This document shows, piece by piece, positions 23,851-33,418 of a stretch of 64,000 bases of DNA (positions are counted from its first letter, which is position 1; each line of letters begins with the position of its first letter). Position numbers and translations under genes: made by a program. A model generated the notes under the pieces. The model saw only the letters and a list, made by a program, of their open reading frames with translations. It was not told the origin of the DNA and did no database searches. The DNA comes from Gammaproteobacteria bacterium (GTDB lineage: Bacteria; Pseudomonadota; Gammaproteobacteria; Pseudomonadales; Halieaceae). The stretch lies in the NCBI GenBank assembly GCA_030427485.1, contig JAUICG010000010.1, forward strand, positions 1 to 64,000. The letters are read 5' to 3'.

Positions 23851-25596
23851 CTAGTCGCTGGCGCGTTCTGCGATCACGGCCTTGATATTGTCGATGGCCT
23901 CGGCGATGCGTTCGTAGCACGCTTTATAGCTGGCCCGGGACTGACCGTAGGGATCGGCAATCTCGACGGGCCACCCCGCGTGGCTGCGGTGTGCGCCCAG
24001 CAAAAAGACCTTACCGGCGAGGGCGGCATCCACCGAGAGGAGCCGGTCGTAGTGCGCTTTCTCCATCACGAAAATGACATCGCTGTCGCGCAGTTGCTGC
24101 TCGGTAACACAGCCTGAACGGATCGCCTTCATGTCCACGCCGAACTGCCCGGCAATTTCCACCATCACCGGGTCCGCCGGCCGGCCGATCTGGCGGTGAA
24201 ATCCGGCGGAATCCACTGCGATTCCAGAGTCTTCCGCGTAGGCCCTGACCATGACATCCGCCAGTGCGCTGCGATTGATATTGCCGTAACAGAGAAAGAG
24301 TATAGAGCGCGCCTCGGAAATCGCCCTGCGCACCTCGCCTTTTTTCCAGGCCCGGCGTTGGCGCGCGGAGAATCTCCATTCATTGACCAGCGAGAGGAGT
24401 CGGTGAACATAGCCCTTGACAAGCCTGCTGACATCCGCGAGCCCGGGCACCGGATCGCGCAGACTTTGCACATCGAAACGGTGCCCGGGATGCAAGAACA
24501 GGCCAAGGCTCTTGATAACGTCCCAGCGTGTGGGCACTGTCGCGATCCGGGCGTCCGTTCCGCCGCGCAGCACGGCTTCATACCAGGCGAGATCTCGGGA
24601 CAGCAGGCGACAGTGAATATTGATGCGGTAGGGTTTACAGGGTTTCATTGCATCGTCCAGTTCCAGATCCAGCAGCATGGACGGGAAGTCCGCACCGGCG
24701 GCTACCGCCAGCGGCAGCGAGCCCCAGAACCGGCCGTTGATTTCCATCAGGCAGTATTCCTGTGTACGGGGCTCCAATTTGAATTCAACCATCGCGACGC
24801 CGCTCCAGTTCAGCGCCGCGATCAGGCGTTCCGAGGCCTCGAGCAGCTGCGGCATGACCGGCTCACTGCTGCGCAAGCTGCTTCCGCCCCCGGTCAGCGG
24901 CACTTCGTGCAGGCGACGGTGCTGGAACGCGTAGCCAATCTCGCCCTGCCGGGCAATCAATTCGACGCCCACGCCGATACCGTGGAAGTACTCCTGCAGC
25001 AGCACCGGGCCAAACTGCAGGGCATGTGCGCAGCCCGCCTGCAGTTCGGACGCGTCAAAGGCATAGCTGACCTGCAACTGACTGGCGCCACCGGCCGCGG
25101 AACCAATCGAGCGCGCGGGCTTCAGCACAACAGGAAACTTCAGGGACTTCTTCAATCCGCCGAGTTCATCCAGCGAGGTCAGGGTGATCCCGAGCGGCCT
25201 GGGCACACCCACCCTGTCAGCCAGTTCCAGCGTCTGGGCCTTGTCCAGCGCCACTTCCAGGCTCGCCGCTTCCGGCATCGCGATGTTGATATGCGACAGG
25301 CGCTCGCGGCGATCCGACAACACCACGAGCGTGCGCTCCGTGACGGGAATGACCAGGTCGTACGCTGTCGTGCGCAGGTGTTCGAGCAGCCAATCGACAA
25401 ACGCGTCAGGTACCGCCAGCGGGTCGGGGTATTGAAAGATCGCATTCACCGCGTTTGAGTAGCGGCTCAGGGGCCGCAGGGTATGACTGGCCGCATCGAC
25501 GAGGCAACCGCGACGGAACAGGGAGCGGGAGATGGTCAGGCAGGGGACCAGATCCGCGTCCAGCACCAGTACTCGGGGTTTGTGCTCTCGCTTCAT
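23851..25596 (-). CDS. ATP-grasp / low-molecular-weight protein tyrosine phosphatase fusion
   Basis: A 581-aa two-domain protein. Residues about 1-330 are an ATP-grasp ligase of the carbamoyl-phosphate-synthetase type (VVLKPARSIGSAAGG near 156-170, MEINGRFWGS at 284-293), expected to join an acid to an amine or thiol with ATP. Residues about 430-581 are a low-molecular-weight tyrosine phosphatase with the CX5R(S) loop CYGNINRS at 436-443 and the general-acid aspartate Asp548 in ADPYG. Such phosphatases often dephosphorylate the BY-kinase controlling polysaccharide chain length, and one is present at 42591-43616. I do not know this fusion as a described type. Confidence 0.88.
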   Translation of the reverse strand: MKREHKPRVLVLDADLVPCLTISRSLFRRGCLVDAASHTLRPLSRYSNAVNAIFQYPDPLAVPDAFVDWLLEHLRTTAYDLVIPVTERTLVVLSDRRERLSHINIAMPEAASLEVALDKAQTLELADRVGVPRPLGITLTSLDELGGLKKSLKFPVVLKPARSIGSAAGGASQLQVSYAFDASELQAGCAHALQFGPVLLQEYFHGIGVGVELIARQGEIGYAFQHRRLHEVPLTGGGSSLRSSEPVMPQLLEASERLIAALNWSGVAMVEFKLEPRTQEYCLMEINGRFWGSLPLAVAAGADFPSMLLDLELDDAMKPCKPYRINIHCRLLSRDLAWYEAVLRGGTDARIATVPTRWDVIKSLGLFLHPGHRFDVQSLRDPVPGLADVSRLVKGYVHRLLSLVNEWRFSARQRRAWKKGEVRRAISEARSILFLCYGNINRSALADVMVRAYAEDSGIAVDSAGFHRQIGRPADPVMVEIAGQFGVDMKAIRSGCVTEQQLRDSDVIFVMEKAHYDRLLSVDAALAGKVFLLGAHRSHAGWPVEIADPYGQSRASYKACYERIAEAIDNIKAVIAERASD

Positions 25597-25979
25597 TATG
25601 GGGACTCAATCACTGGCGGATGCTGTAGTCTGACATTCCCGATCGTATGGCCTACTCTTCGAGCTTTCACCGGGTCAATATCGAACATTCAGGATCGCGG
25701 AAGCGGACCCGGAAAACGCTGGCACATCATCCAGTGAAGCAGCAACAGGGTTACACAGTCGTTTATGCCAGCGATCGCGCTCATATTACACAATTTTCTA
25801 TTCAAATTGTGAGCGCCTTCCCATGTACCCTCCCCTAATTCCCAAAAATCCTGAGACACGACGGGAGACAAGCCTTTACAATGAACGCAGACACAGTGTG
25901 AGACCGGCGGCCGAAGCGATATCCCGCCTTGTGATCGCTGGAAAAACCGTTTCCACCAAAAAAACCAAATGAGTCGGCA
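25597..25979. other. divergent intergenic region with nested dyad
   Basis: This 383-bp gap separates the ATP-grasp/phosphatase gene from the GT2 gene. It contains CACAATTT (25789-25796) facing AAATTGTG (25804-25811), flanked by GCGCTCA (25777-25783) and TGAGCGC (25810-25816). These two dyads could serve as a regulator site or form alternative hairpins. No convincing promoter pair or small ORF was seen in the rest. Confidence 0.45.
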
Positions 25980-26996
25980 ATGGCAGCAGAGGACAGGGAG
26001 CCTTTTTTCTCCATCATAATTTCCACCCGGGACCGGCCCGGACTCTTCCAGGTCGCGCTGCGCTCAGTACTGGAACAGCGCTTCGAGCAAAAGGAAGTTG
26101 TCGTGGTCCTCGATGGGTCGACCCAGGAGAACCTCGCCATCTATGCCGAGTTGGAACGCCAGCACGAGGGCGTCAACTTCCAGAAACTGGTGCATCGCCC
26201 CAACGGCCACGGCCAGAGCTATACCATGAACTTCGGCGCCAATCATTCCCGGGGCCGCTACCTGTGCTTCCTGGATGACGATGACCAGTGGACGGATGAC
26301 AGCTATCTCGACCATGTGTACACCAGCATCACGGCAGCGGACAGACCGGTGGACCTGCACTACAGCAACCAGCGCGCCGTCGATTCCAACGGCGTGATGC
26401 AAACCAAAAACGTCTGGCTGGACGATCTCATTCCACGAGCGATACACCAGAAGAAAAACGCGGAGGACAGCTATCTCGTCGATACCGAATTCCTGCTGTC
26501 CGGCAGCGGCTTCGCTCACCTGAACTGCAGCATATTCGAACGCAGTTTTTACGAGTCCCTGGGCGGCATGGATGAGAGTATCCGCTACGAGAACGACAGG
26601 GATATTTTCATCCGCTCCGTTGATGCCGCCAGCGTGATCCTGTTCAGCACGCGCTACACCTCATTGCACAACATTCCCGACAGCAAGGCCAAGAACAATA
26701 TGTCGACTGTGAGTTCGAGCATCCAGAAAAAGCTGTACCAGATGCGCGTCTATGACAAGGGCATAGCCCTGTGCGAGCAGGACAAGGTCGTTCAATTCTG
26801 CTGCAGGGGAAAGACCTACGAACTGAAGCACGCAGCCACGATGCTGGCGGAGTACAAGCGCTACAGGAGCGCGGCCCAGTATGCCAGGGCTGCGCTGCTC
26901 AACGGATTCAATCCCCGCTGGCTTGCCTATACCCTGTACCTCACCGTGCGGGCGTGGATAACGCCGCACAGCCCGTCTGATAACAGCAGTGTGTAA
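25980..26996 (+). CDS. glycosyltransferase family 2
   Basis: A 338-aa protein whose N-terminal 200 residues show a GT-A fold: FFSIIISTRDRPGLFQVALRS, VVVLDGS, and the metal-binding CFLDDDDQW. It should transfer a sugar from a nucleotide donor during repeat-unit assembly. The C-terminal 100 residues are helical and of unknown role. It heads a plus-strand group with a sulfotransferase and a TPR protein (26-28.7 kb). The ATG lacks a strong Shine-Dalgarno. Confidence 0.9.
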   Translation: MAAEDREPFFSIIISTRDRPGLFQVALRSVLEQRFEQKEVVVVLDGSTQENLAIYAELERQHEGVNFQKLVHRPNGHGQSYTMNFGANHSRGRYLCFLDDDDQWTDDSYLDHVYTSITAADRPVDLHYSNQRAVDSNGVMQTKNVWLDDLIPRAIHQKKNAEDSYLVDTEFLLSGSGFAHLNCSIFERSFYESLGGMDESIRYENDRDIFIRSVDAASVILFSTRYTSLHNIPDSKAKNNMSTVSSSIQKKLYQMRVYDKGIALCEQDKVVQFCCRGKTYELKHAATMLAEYKRYRSAAQYARAALLNGFNPRWLAYTLYLTVRAWITPHSPSDNSSV

Positions 26997-27022
26997 TCAC
27001 AGCCGGCACTCGGGATAGAGCC

Positions 27023-27805
27023 ATGCCAGAGATACTTCCCAGCGTTCAGAAGGCTGCCGCAATACTGCTGCCCAAGACCCATATTTTCCTGTTGAGCCAT
27101 ATGCGCGCTTACACCAGCCTGTTCGGTCACATCATGGGCTCCAATCCCGCTATCTGCGGTTACTATGAAATGCACATCGGCTACCACAGCTGGAAAAGCC
27201 CGATCAGACAGAAGTTGCTGTATTTTCGGCAGGAAAAACCCAAGCCGGGCTTTACCTGCATGTTCGACAAGGTATTGCACAACGATCACAGCGTTTCACT
27301 GAATGTTCTCAACGGCCGTCGCGCCAAGGTCCTGTTTTGTCTCAGACAACCGCAGGACGTGATCCCCAGCATCCTGAAGCTGTATCGGGAGATCGATCCC
27401 AACCACGAGTTCAACTCGGAATCCTTCGCCACACGCTACTACATTGAACGATTGGAAATGCTGAAGAGCATCGCAGAGCAGATCGAACGCGGTTTTTTCT
27501 ATTTCGATGCGGAAGCCCTCAAGCTTCACTCACAGGAGTGTCTTGACAGCCTCAGCGAGTGGCTGCGACTGGATACGCCGCTGTCAGATACCTACTCGTT
27601 GCAGAAATACACCTCCAAAGAGCGTTACGGCGACAGTTCCGATGCACTCAGGGCCGGCCGTATCCGCAAAGACCCGTCGAACTATGAGCAGTGGCCGATA
27701 AACGAGGAGACAATGCGCGATGCCTACAGCGCATACCTCGATGCCAGACGCGTCCTGATCGGGTTGAGCGACAGAAACAGCGTCGTGGAGCTGACGCAGC
27801 CATGA
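27023..27805 (+). CDS. sulfotransferase family protein 2
   Basis: A 260-aa protein beginning with a modified phosphosulfate loop (LLSHMRAYTSLFGHI, residues 24-37). It continues with VLFCLRQPQDVIPSILKLY, the second PAPS-binding segment. The pattern is typical of bacterial sulfotransferases of the kind that act on sugars or lipids. It lies 26 bp after the GT2 gene. Together with the sulfotransferase at 23 kb, it suggests that the glycan is sulfated at more than one position. Confidence 0.8.
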   Translation: MPEILPSVQKAAAILLPKTHIFLLSHMRAYTSLFGHIMGSNPAICGYYEMHIGYHSWKSPIRQKLLYFRQEKPKPGFTCMFDKVLHNDHSVSLNVLNGRRAKVLFCLRQPQDVIPSILKLYREIDPNHEFNSESFATRYYIERLEMLKSIAEQIERGFFYFDAEALKLHSQECLDSLSEWLRLDTPLSDTYSLQKYTSKERYGDSSDALRAGRIRKDPSNYEQWPINEETMRDAYSAYLDARRVLIGLSDRNSVVELTQP

Positions 27806-27921
27806 ATGCGTTACTGGATTACAGCCGCCGTTGCGGGGCCGGCAAACGCGGACAGCACGCTTACACCTGCCTGCCAATTGCGCTAAACTCAAGCATCCAC
27901 TGACCTTTCCAGAGCGAGAAA

Positions 27922-28686
27922 ATGCACGCACTTCCCGGCAAAAAAAATCTCTTCACCCTCGCATTCATCGCTCTGGCAGCCGGGTTCTACAGCCTGCCCG
28001 GGCATGCGGAGCAACTGGCGCCCTGGGTGGGTGAAACACTGGAGGGCGAGAAGTGCGTTGGAAAGAGCATCGGGTTCGGCCCCTACGACTACCTGAGACG
28101 CGCGCAGCTTCCGGCAGAACTGGATGTCGTTGAGAGCGCGCACTTCACCCCGGAAGTCGAGGGGCTGGAACATGGCAACACGGCGCCCGCGATAAACGAT
28201 ATCGCCTACACGATCATGGCCTGGCCCAACCACCACCGGGCCCTGCACAGTGCCATGAAATACCGGATGCAGTTCAGGCAGTGGCCAGAGAAAGCCCAGG
28301 TTCCGCCCGTCGAGTGCCAGTTGCAACGCGCGATGCAGTTCAGTCCCGCAGACCCCATTCCGTACATGATGTACGGTCTGTTGCTGCACAAGTGGGAGCA
28401 GTATGAGAAAGCGCTATTCGCATATCGTGTCGCCAACAAGCTGCGCCCGGATGACATCCTGACGCTTTATAACATGGCCCTGACGCTGGTGGAGTTGCAA
28501 CAGTATGACGAGGCGGTTGCGACGGCAAACAGGGTGTACGCCGCCGGTATGCCGCTTCCCGGCTTGAAGAACAAGTTGATCGCCGCGGGGCAATGGCAGA
28601 CGGACGATACAGCCGCCGCCACGGATAAGGCGCCGCCGGAAGTCGAGTTCAAAGCGTCGGACACATCAGTCGAGGCCGGCAATTAA
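27922..28686 (+). CDS. secreted TPR protein of unknown function
   Basis: A 254-aa protein with an N-terminal signal peptide (cleavage likely after PGHA, near residue 30). It has two or more tetratricopeptide-like helices around residues 125-215 (YMMYGLLLHKWEQYEKALFAY, LYNMALTLVELQQYDEAVAT). It would act in the periplasm as an assembly or scaffold protein. The last 21 bp overlap the convergent deacetylase gene. No close functional family is recognised. Confidence 0.75.
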   Translation: MHALPGKKNLFTLAFIALAAGFYSLPGHAEQLAPWVGETLEGEKCVGKSIGFGPYDYLRRAQLPAELDVVESAHFTPEVEGLEHGNTAPAINDIAYTIMAWPNHHRALHSAMKYRMQFRQWPEKAQVPPVECQLQRAMQFSPADPIPYMMYGLLLHKWEQYEKALFAYRVANKLRPDDILTLYNMALTLVELQQYDEAVATANRVYAAGMPLPGLKNKLIAAGQWQTDDTAAATDKAPPEVEFKASDTSVEAGN

Positions 28687-29652
28687 CGGGTCGATATTCC
28701 GGTAACCTGCCATCAGGCGCGCGGTAAATTTCAGCGGATTCCTGTCCCATGGCGTGAAACGCGGGAGTTGGTACCTGTCGCTGTGCGCGGTGCTCACACC
28801 CCAGTGCGTTGATACCGCCACCTTGAAACCGAGTTCGCTTACCAGGTCGCGGTGCTCGATGCCGTAGTCGAGATCCGGCCTGCCATTCGGATAGGCAAAT
28901 ACATCAACTGGTGACTGTACGAGGTTTTCGAGGTACTGCCTGCTTTGCTGAATTTCTTCGCGTGCGGCTGCTGCGCTGATACTGGAGAGAATGGGATGGT
29001 TGACGGTGTGTGCGCCGATACCGACGCCGTTCTGCGCCAGTGAGCGCACCTGATCATCCGTCATCATCAGATCGTCGGGCAGGCCGCGCCCCCTCTCCTG
29101 AATGGCGTTGGCCAGTGCCAGCCTGTCCTGCGGATCAAAATGCTTGATGCGCCGCAGGATGCTCTCGACAGCCTGTAAACGCTGTTGCATGGAGCCCAGT
29201 GTATAGCAATCCAGCTCGAGTTCCCTGAGGTCCAGCACCTCATCCGGACAAGTTCTCACCGTTTCTATAACGGAGTCGTTCCACATACGTCCGCCGTTAA
29301 GAAACCCCGTGCTGACAAATACTGTTGCCGGTACGGCGTATTTTCTCAGGATCGGCATCGCATGCAGTTCATTGTCGGCATAGCCATCATCAAAGGTGAC
29401 GCACACAGCGGCATCGGGAAGCGTGCCCGCGTGCAGGCGCTCCACCGCCTCGACCAGAGGCAGCGGATGAAAATACTCACGCAGCACCCGCATCTGCGCA
29501 TCGAATTCTTCGACGGTAGGCTCTCCCGCGCGCATCGGGTCGAGTTGCGGCATCACCCTGTGGTAGATAAGAATGGATAAACGCTGCTTGCGGTGCGCAT
29601 TGAATACCAGCGGCAGTATATGCGCGAGCAGGCGCGCCGGCAGCTTGCTCAC
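28666..29652 (-). CDS. polysaccharide deacetylase (NodB/CE4 type)
   Basis: A 328-aa protein with the CE4 motifs VTFDDGYADN (catalytic and metal aspartates) and GAHTVNHPILS (metal histidines). It would remove acetyl groups from N-acetylated sugars in the polymer or its precursors. The GTG start (VSKLPARLLAHILPLVFN) was chosen because it overlaps the stop of the upstream O-antigen-ligase gene by 4 bp; the longer upstream reading is Arg/Pro-rich and shadows that gene. It is the last gene of the large export operon. Confidence 0.88.
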   Translation of the reverse strand: MSKLPARLLAHILPLVFNAHRKQRLSILIYHRVMPQLDPMRAGEPTVEEFDAQMRVLREYFHPLPLVEAVERLHAGTLPDAAVCVTFDDGYADNELHAMPILRKYAVPATVFVSTGFLNGGRMWNDSVIETVRTCPDEVLDLRELELDCYTLGSMQQRLQAVESILRRIKHFDPQDRLALANAIQERGRGLPDDLMMTDDQVRSLAQNGVGIGAHTVNHPILSSISAAAAREEIQQSRQYLENLVQSPVDVFAYPNGRPDLDYGIEHRDLVSELGFKVAVSTHWGVSTAHSDRYQLPRFTPWDRNPLKFTARLMAGYRNIDPLIAGLD

Positions 29653-30968
29653 GACACGTCGGCGCTTCTTTTGCGCACCGGTGCGCGCAATCCGCGCCTG
29701 GGAAGCTTGTTTTCCTGTACCGCGACGTCCGCGTTTCGATGCGGTGTACCGGCCAGGCGGTGCAGCGTCACCGTAATGGCCATGAAATGCCAGGCGAGAT
29801 CGAAATAGGACAGGCTCAGGAAGGCGCCGCCGGCCAGGAAAGCCACCATGGATATCTGCATCATACGCGCCAGGAAATTGTAATCGGCCCGCTCGGGGTC
29901 GTTGGCCGTCATCTTCATGACCTGGCTCAACTGCCGCCAGATCAGCAACAGTATCAACAGGAATATGAGCAGGCCCGGCCACCCCCCGTCATTCAATACG
30001 CTGAAGTAGATGCTGTGCGCGACGAACGCCCTGTCCGTATAAACACCATATCGATAATAGTTCTCCAGTGACCACGAACCGAACCCGCCCCCGGTAAAGC
30101 GGTGACTTGCAACCGCGATACTGTATTCCCAGGCACGGATACGCTCCATCGATGACGAGTCTTCCTGGTAGTCGGCAATGGAGTCCACACGGTCGTGCCA
30201 GCTCTGGGGCATGAACATCACCGTCAGCGTGGTAAGGAAAAGGAAAACCATCGCGGTTACCAGTTTGCTGTTGGACTTCCACCAGTAGTAGGCGCCCACC
30301 GCCAGTATCGCCAGTACAGCGCCGCGCGACTGCGAACCGATCACCGCCGCGAGACTGAAGAAGATGCAGTACGGCATGATCTTCCTGACCCAGGGTCGCG
30401 GTGGGAACTTGTGCAGGTATAACATCAGCGGCACAATCATCAGAATCGCCACGGCCAATGCGTTATTCTCCTGGATATCACTGCCATCGGGACCGAACAC
30501 GTGGTAGGCGCCACCGGTCATAAAGGTGAATATCCCGCCCTTCACGCTGTAGAAACCGATGGAAAATACGATCACCCAGATCAACTGGTTAACCCGCTGG
30601 AAGTCCCGCATCAACATCAACGTAACAAACGTGATGAGCTGTATTTTCATCACTTTTTCCCACTGCAGGTAGGCGAGGTCGGGATAAAAGGCGAAGATTG
30701 AGCAGACAGACAGCCAGACCAGGAACAATACCCAGATCACCACGAGCGGGTTCCCCGGCAGCGCTTTTTTTTCATTGCTGAGCACGAGCGAAATCAACAA
30801 AACGATAGCCACGATCTGGGCAAAGGGCATGTTGTAGGCAAATCCCCAGGCCAGGCGATGCGGATTCATATAGCTCAGCCAGGACCACGCAAGCACGCCA
30901 TACCAGGGATAGCGCAGTATGAAGGGCAGCATGCCGAAGACGACCAGCGTGATGGCAATATCGCGCAT
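29649..30968 (-). CDS. putative O-glycosylation ligase, exosortase A system-associated (Wzy/WaaL-like)
   Basis: A 439-aa polytopic membrane protein with about 11 predicted helices. Its N-terminus (RYPWYGVLAWSWLSYMNPHR) and the periplasmic segment FTGGGFGSWSLENYYRYG fit the O-antigen ligase/polymerase-like family specific to XrtA loci. It would ligate or polymerise lipid-linked glycan at the periplasmic face. It starts 24 bp after the PaaK-like gene. No other polymerase candidate is present. Confidence 0.9.
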   Translation of the reverse strand: MRDIAITLVVFGMLPFILRYPWYGVLAWSWLSYMNPHRLAWGFAYNMPFAQIVAIVLLISLVLSNEKKALPGNPLVVIWVLFLVWLSVCSIFAFYPDLAYLQWEKVMKIQLITFVTLMLMRDFQRVNQLIWVIVFSIGFYSVKGGIFTFMTGGAYHVFGPDGSDIQENNALAVAILMIVPLMLYLHKFPPRPWVRKIMPYCIFFSLAAVIGSQSRGAVLAILAVGAYYWWKSNSKLVTAMVFLFLTTLTVMFMPQSWHDRVDSIADYQEDSSSMERIRAWEYSIAVASHRFTGGGFGSWSLENYYRYGVYTDRAFVAHSIYFSVLNDGGWPGLLIFLLILLLIWRQLSQVMKMTANDPERADYNFLARMMQISMVAFLAGGAFLSLSYFDLAWHFMAITVTLHRLAGTPHRNADVAVQENKLPRRGLRAPVRKRSADVS

Positions 30969-30992
30969 CAGGTCCCCTCTCGCTGTGCCGGG

Positions 30993-32342
30993 TTAGTTTG
31001 CGAGTTGACTGACAACATAGCGAAATTTACCCGAGGCCTCGCGTTCAATATGACTGACATAGACGAAGTTGACGACCAGTGAATTACCCAGCCGCCGCCT
31101 GAACTGCTCCGTAACAGTCTGCTCCAGTTTCGCAGTATCTCTGGAGGACGTCACAATTTGTAGTGTAATGCGGGTCAATGATTCCTGTATGATCTTGAAC
31201 TCTTCCACCTCGGGGATTTCCCGCAACACGTAAATCAGCGCCAGACCGTGCAGCACGGTGCCGTCAGCGGCCCTGACGAAGTCCGTCGTGCGCCCCTCGA
31301 TTTCCGCCAGTACAGGCAACCCGCGGCCGCAGCTACAACTCTCAGCGGACAGGCTGCCGACATCACCGGTCCGGTAGCGCACAAACGGGAAATCGCCGGT
31401 ACTCAGGTGCGTGATCACGATCTCTCCTTTCTCCCCGACCGGCAACACCGCCCCCTCCCCGGACACGATCTCGACAACTATATCCTCCGCCGTGATATGC
31501 AGATTTCCCTGCGGACACTCGTGCGCGATAAAACCGGCATCCCGGCCACCGTAGCCGTTGGCAACAGGCGCGCCAAATGCGCGCTCAATGGCCTCGCGCT
31601 GATACGGATAGAGTCGCTCGGACGTAACGAACACGACTTTAATCCCGAGGTTATCGACGACGTATCCATTGCTGGTGACATACTCCGCCATCAGCGCCAG
31701 GGACGACGGGTAGCCGAACAGCATTCGCGGCTTCAGTTTCTTGATGCGCTGCGTAAACTGCAGCAAATTGGCATTGGACATCTCGAACGCAGACAGCAGC
31801 TCGGTGCGCAGCAGTTTATCGCGCACCAGGCGCACCCTGTCCTGCGTACCCAGCTCTATCGGCGACCCCCACACGACGATCTCGGGGTCGCCAATATCGA
31901 CGTCCCACCACCGGGTGGCCCGCCACTTCGCCGCCACATCGTGACTGACCCGCTCCTTGCCACGGTAGAAAATCAGCGGTTCGCCGCTGGAACCGCCGGT
32001 GCTGAACTTTTCCAGCGCCCCGGCATTATCCGCGCGCAGGGCATCCATGTTTGCGCGAATATCCGCCTTGCCGGTCAGCGGTAACTGTTGCAGGTCACTG
32101 ACGCCCGACACGCTGGCGGGATTAAAACCCAGCTTGCCGAAGAGCGCGCGGTAGTAGGGTACGTCCCGCCCGATGCGCGCGAGAAAGTCCCGCAGGCGCC
32201 TGGCCTGGAGTTGCTGCATGTCCGCGGGCGACAGCCATTGCGAACGCTCCATCGCGCGCATCACCTCGACCGAGTTGTGCCCTTTCAGGCGCTCGTGTAG
32301 CGGGAACAGGCCGCCGGATACCAGTTTTGTATAAAGACTCAT
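30993..32342 (-). CDS. PaaK/CapK-like adenylate-forming enzyme
   Basis: A 449-aa protein related to phenylacetate-CoA ligase, with the nucleotide motif STGGSSGEP at residues 114-122, the NGYGGRDAG and YRTGDVG segments, and a small Cys pair (SCSCGRG). It would activate a carboxylic acid as acyl-adenylate. CapK-type relatives occur in many polysaccharide loci with unproven substrates. It overlaps the upstream glycosyltransferase by 4 bp. It is the second acid-activating enzyme in the window, next to the acyl-CoA ligase at 0.3-1.9 kb. Confidence 0.87.
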   Translation of the reverse strand: MSLYTKLVSGGLFPLHERLKGHNSVEVMRAMERSQWLSPADMQQLQARRLRDFLARIGRDVPYYRALFGKLGFNPASVSGVSDLQQLPLTGKADIRANMDALRADNAGALEKFSTGGSSGEPLIFYRGKERVSHDVAAKWRATRWWDVDIGDPEIVVWGSPIELGTQDRVRLVRDKLLRTELLSAFEMSNANLLQFTQRIKKLKPRMLFGYPSSLALMAEYVTSNGYVVDNLGIKVVFVTSERLYPYQREAIERAFGAPVANGYGGRDAGFIAHECPQGNLHITAEDIVVEIVSGEGAVLPVGEKGEIVITHLSTGDFPFVRYRTGDVGSLSAESCSCGRGLPVLAEIEGRTTDFVRAADGTVLHGLALIYVLREIPEVEEFKIIQESLTRITLQIVTSSRDTAKLEQTVTEQFRRRLGNSLVVNFVYVSHIEREASGKFRYVVSQLAN

Positions 32343-33418
32343 GCCGCCACCGCGTGGGTATCGTAGAGCGCCAGCCAGCGCGGCTTCACCTCGTCCCAGG
32401 CGTACTGCGCGACCGCCCGGCTACCCCGCTCCCGCAAACGGCTGCGCAGCGACTCGTCGTCGTGCAGCCTGATCATCGCCTGTGCCATTGCCGGCGCGTC
32501 ATCGCACGGCACCAGCAGGGCGGTTTGCCCATCCTCCACGATATAGGGCACACCGCCGACATCGGTGGATATCACCGGCAGGCCGCAGGCCAGAGCTTCG
32601 AGTACGGAGTTGGGCATATTGTCCACCCTGGACGGGTTCAGCATCGCGTGCGCACTGTGGTAGAGGTCAACCACCTGCTGGCGTTCCAGCCGTCCCAGAA
32701 ACACTACCGATTCGTTCAGGCTGAGTTGATCGACAAGGCGCTTGAGGGCCTCGCCCTGCGGTCCGCTGCCGGCAATTTTCAGGCGCATGGCGGGCACCTT
32801 TTCCCTGGCGAGCGCGAGGGCGCGTATCGCGGTCTCCAGTCCATAGATGGGCTCCAGGTTGCGGGTTATCACCAGCGTGAACTCCGTATCCGGCGGCAGG
32901 CAGGAAGCCGGTGAAAACAGCTCCAGGTCAATAATATTGGGAATCACGCAGGCGCTCATCCCGAACTCGCTGAATACTTGACGCAGGAAGCCGGAAGGCA
33001 CCACCAACTGTGTCGCCCGCGCCAGCGACGGCCGGACCCAGCGGGCCGATGCAGCGAGGTATTCCCGTGCCTCCCCGCCCCGGTAGTTCACGATCACCGG
33101 CTTTTTGCGCAGCCAGCCAATCCAGATCACCGGCGCCGCGAACAACTGCCATGACCAGCCGGAGTTCGCCATTAAATGGATAACATCGGATTTTCCCGCC
33201 AGGCGCCAGATACGTCCCAGGTAGGGCACGATGCGGAAGACCGCGCGCAGTCCGCGTACTTTTTCCACCGCGGCCGGCCTGTAGGGCGCATTGGTCTGCA
33301 CCAACTCGACCGCCAGCCCCTCTTCCGCCAGCAGACGCGCCAGTTGCAGGGTCTGCATCGCCATACCGCCATTGGGCGGCGGCAGCGGCCCGACAAGCCC
33401 CAGACGCATGGTCTTCAT
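32339..33418 (-). CDS. glycosyltransferase family 4 type
   Basis: A 359-aa GT-B glycosyltransferase with N-terminal GPLPPPNGGMAMQ and the donor-side segments VIPNIIDLELFSP, ITRNLEPIYGLETAI, GSGPQGEAL and PNSVLEALACGLPVISTDVGG. It is embedded in the export operon with 4-bp overlaps on both sides, so it belongs to repeat-unit assembly. Its donor sugar cannot be told. A second in-frame ATG three codons into the protein is an equally possible start. Confidence 0.9.
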   Translation of the reverse strand: MKTMRLGLVGPLPPPNGGMAMQTLQLARLLAEEGLAVELVQTNAPYRPAAVEKVRGLRAVFRIVPYLGRIWRLAGKSDVIHLMANSGWSWQLFAAPVIWIGWLRKKPVIVNYRGGEAREYLAASARWVRPSLARATQLVVPSGFLRQVFSEFGMSACVIPNIIDLELFSPASCLPPDTEFTLVITRNLEPIYGLETAIRALALAREKVPAMRLKIAGSGPQGEALKRLVDQLSLNESVVFLGRLERQQVVDLYHSAHAMLNPSRVDNMPNSVLEALACGLPVISTDVGGVPYIVEDGQTALLVPCDDAPAMAQAMIRLHDDESLRSRLRERGSRAVAQYAWDEVKPRWLALYDTHAVAA

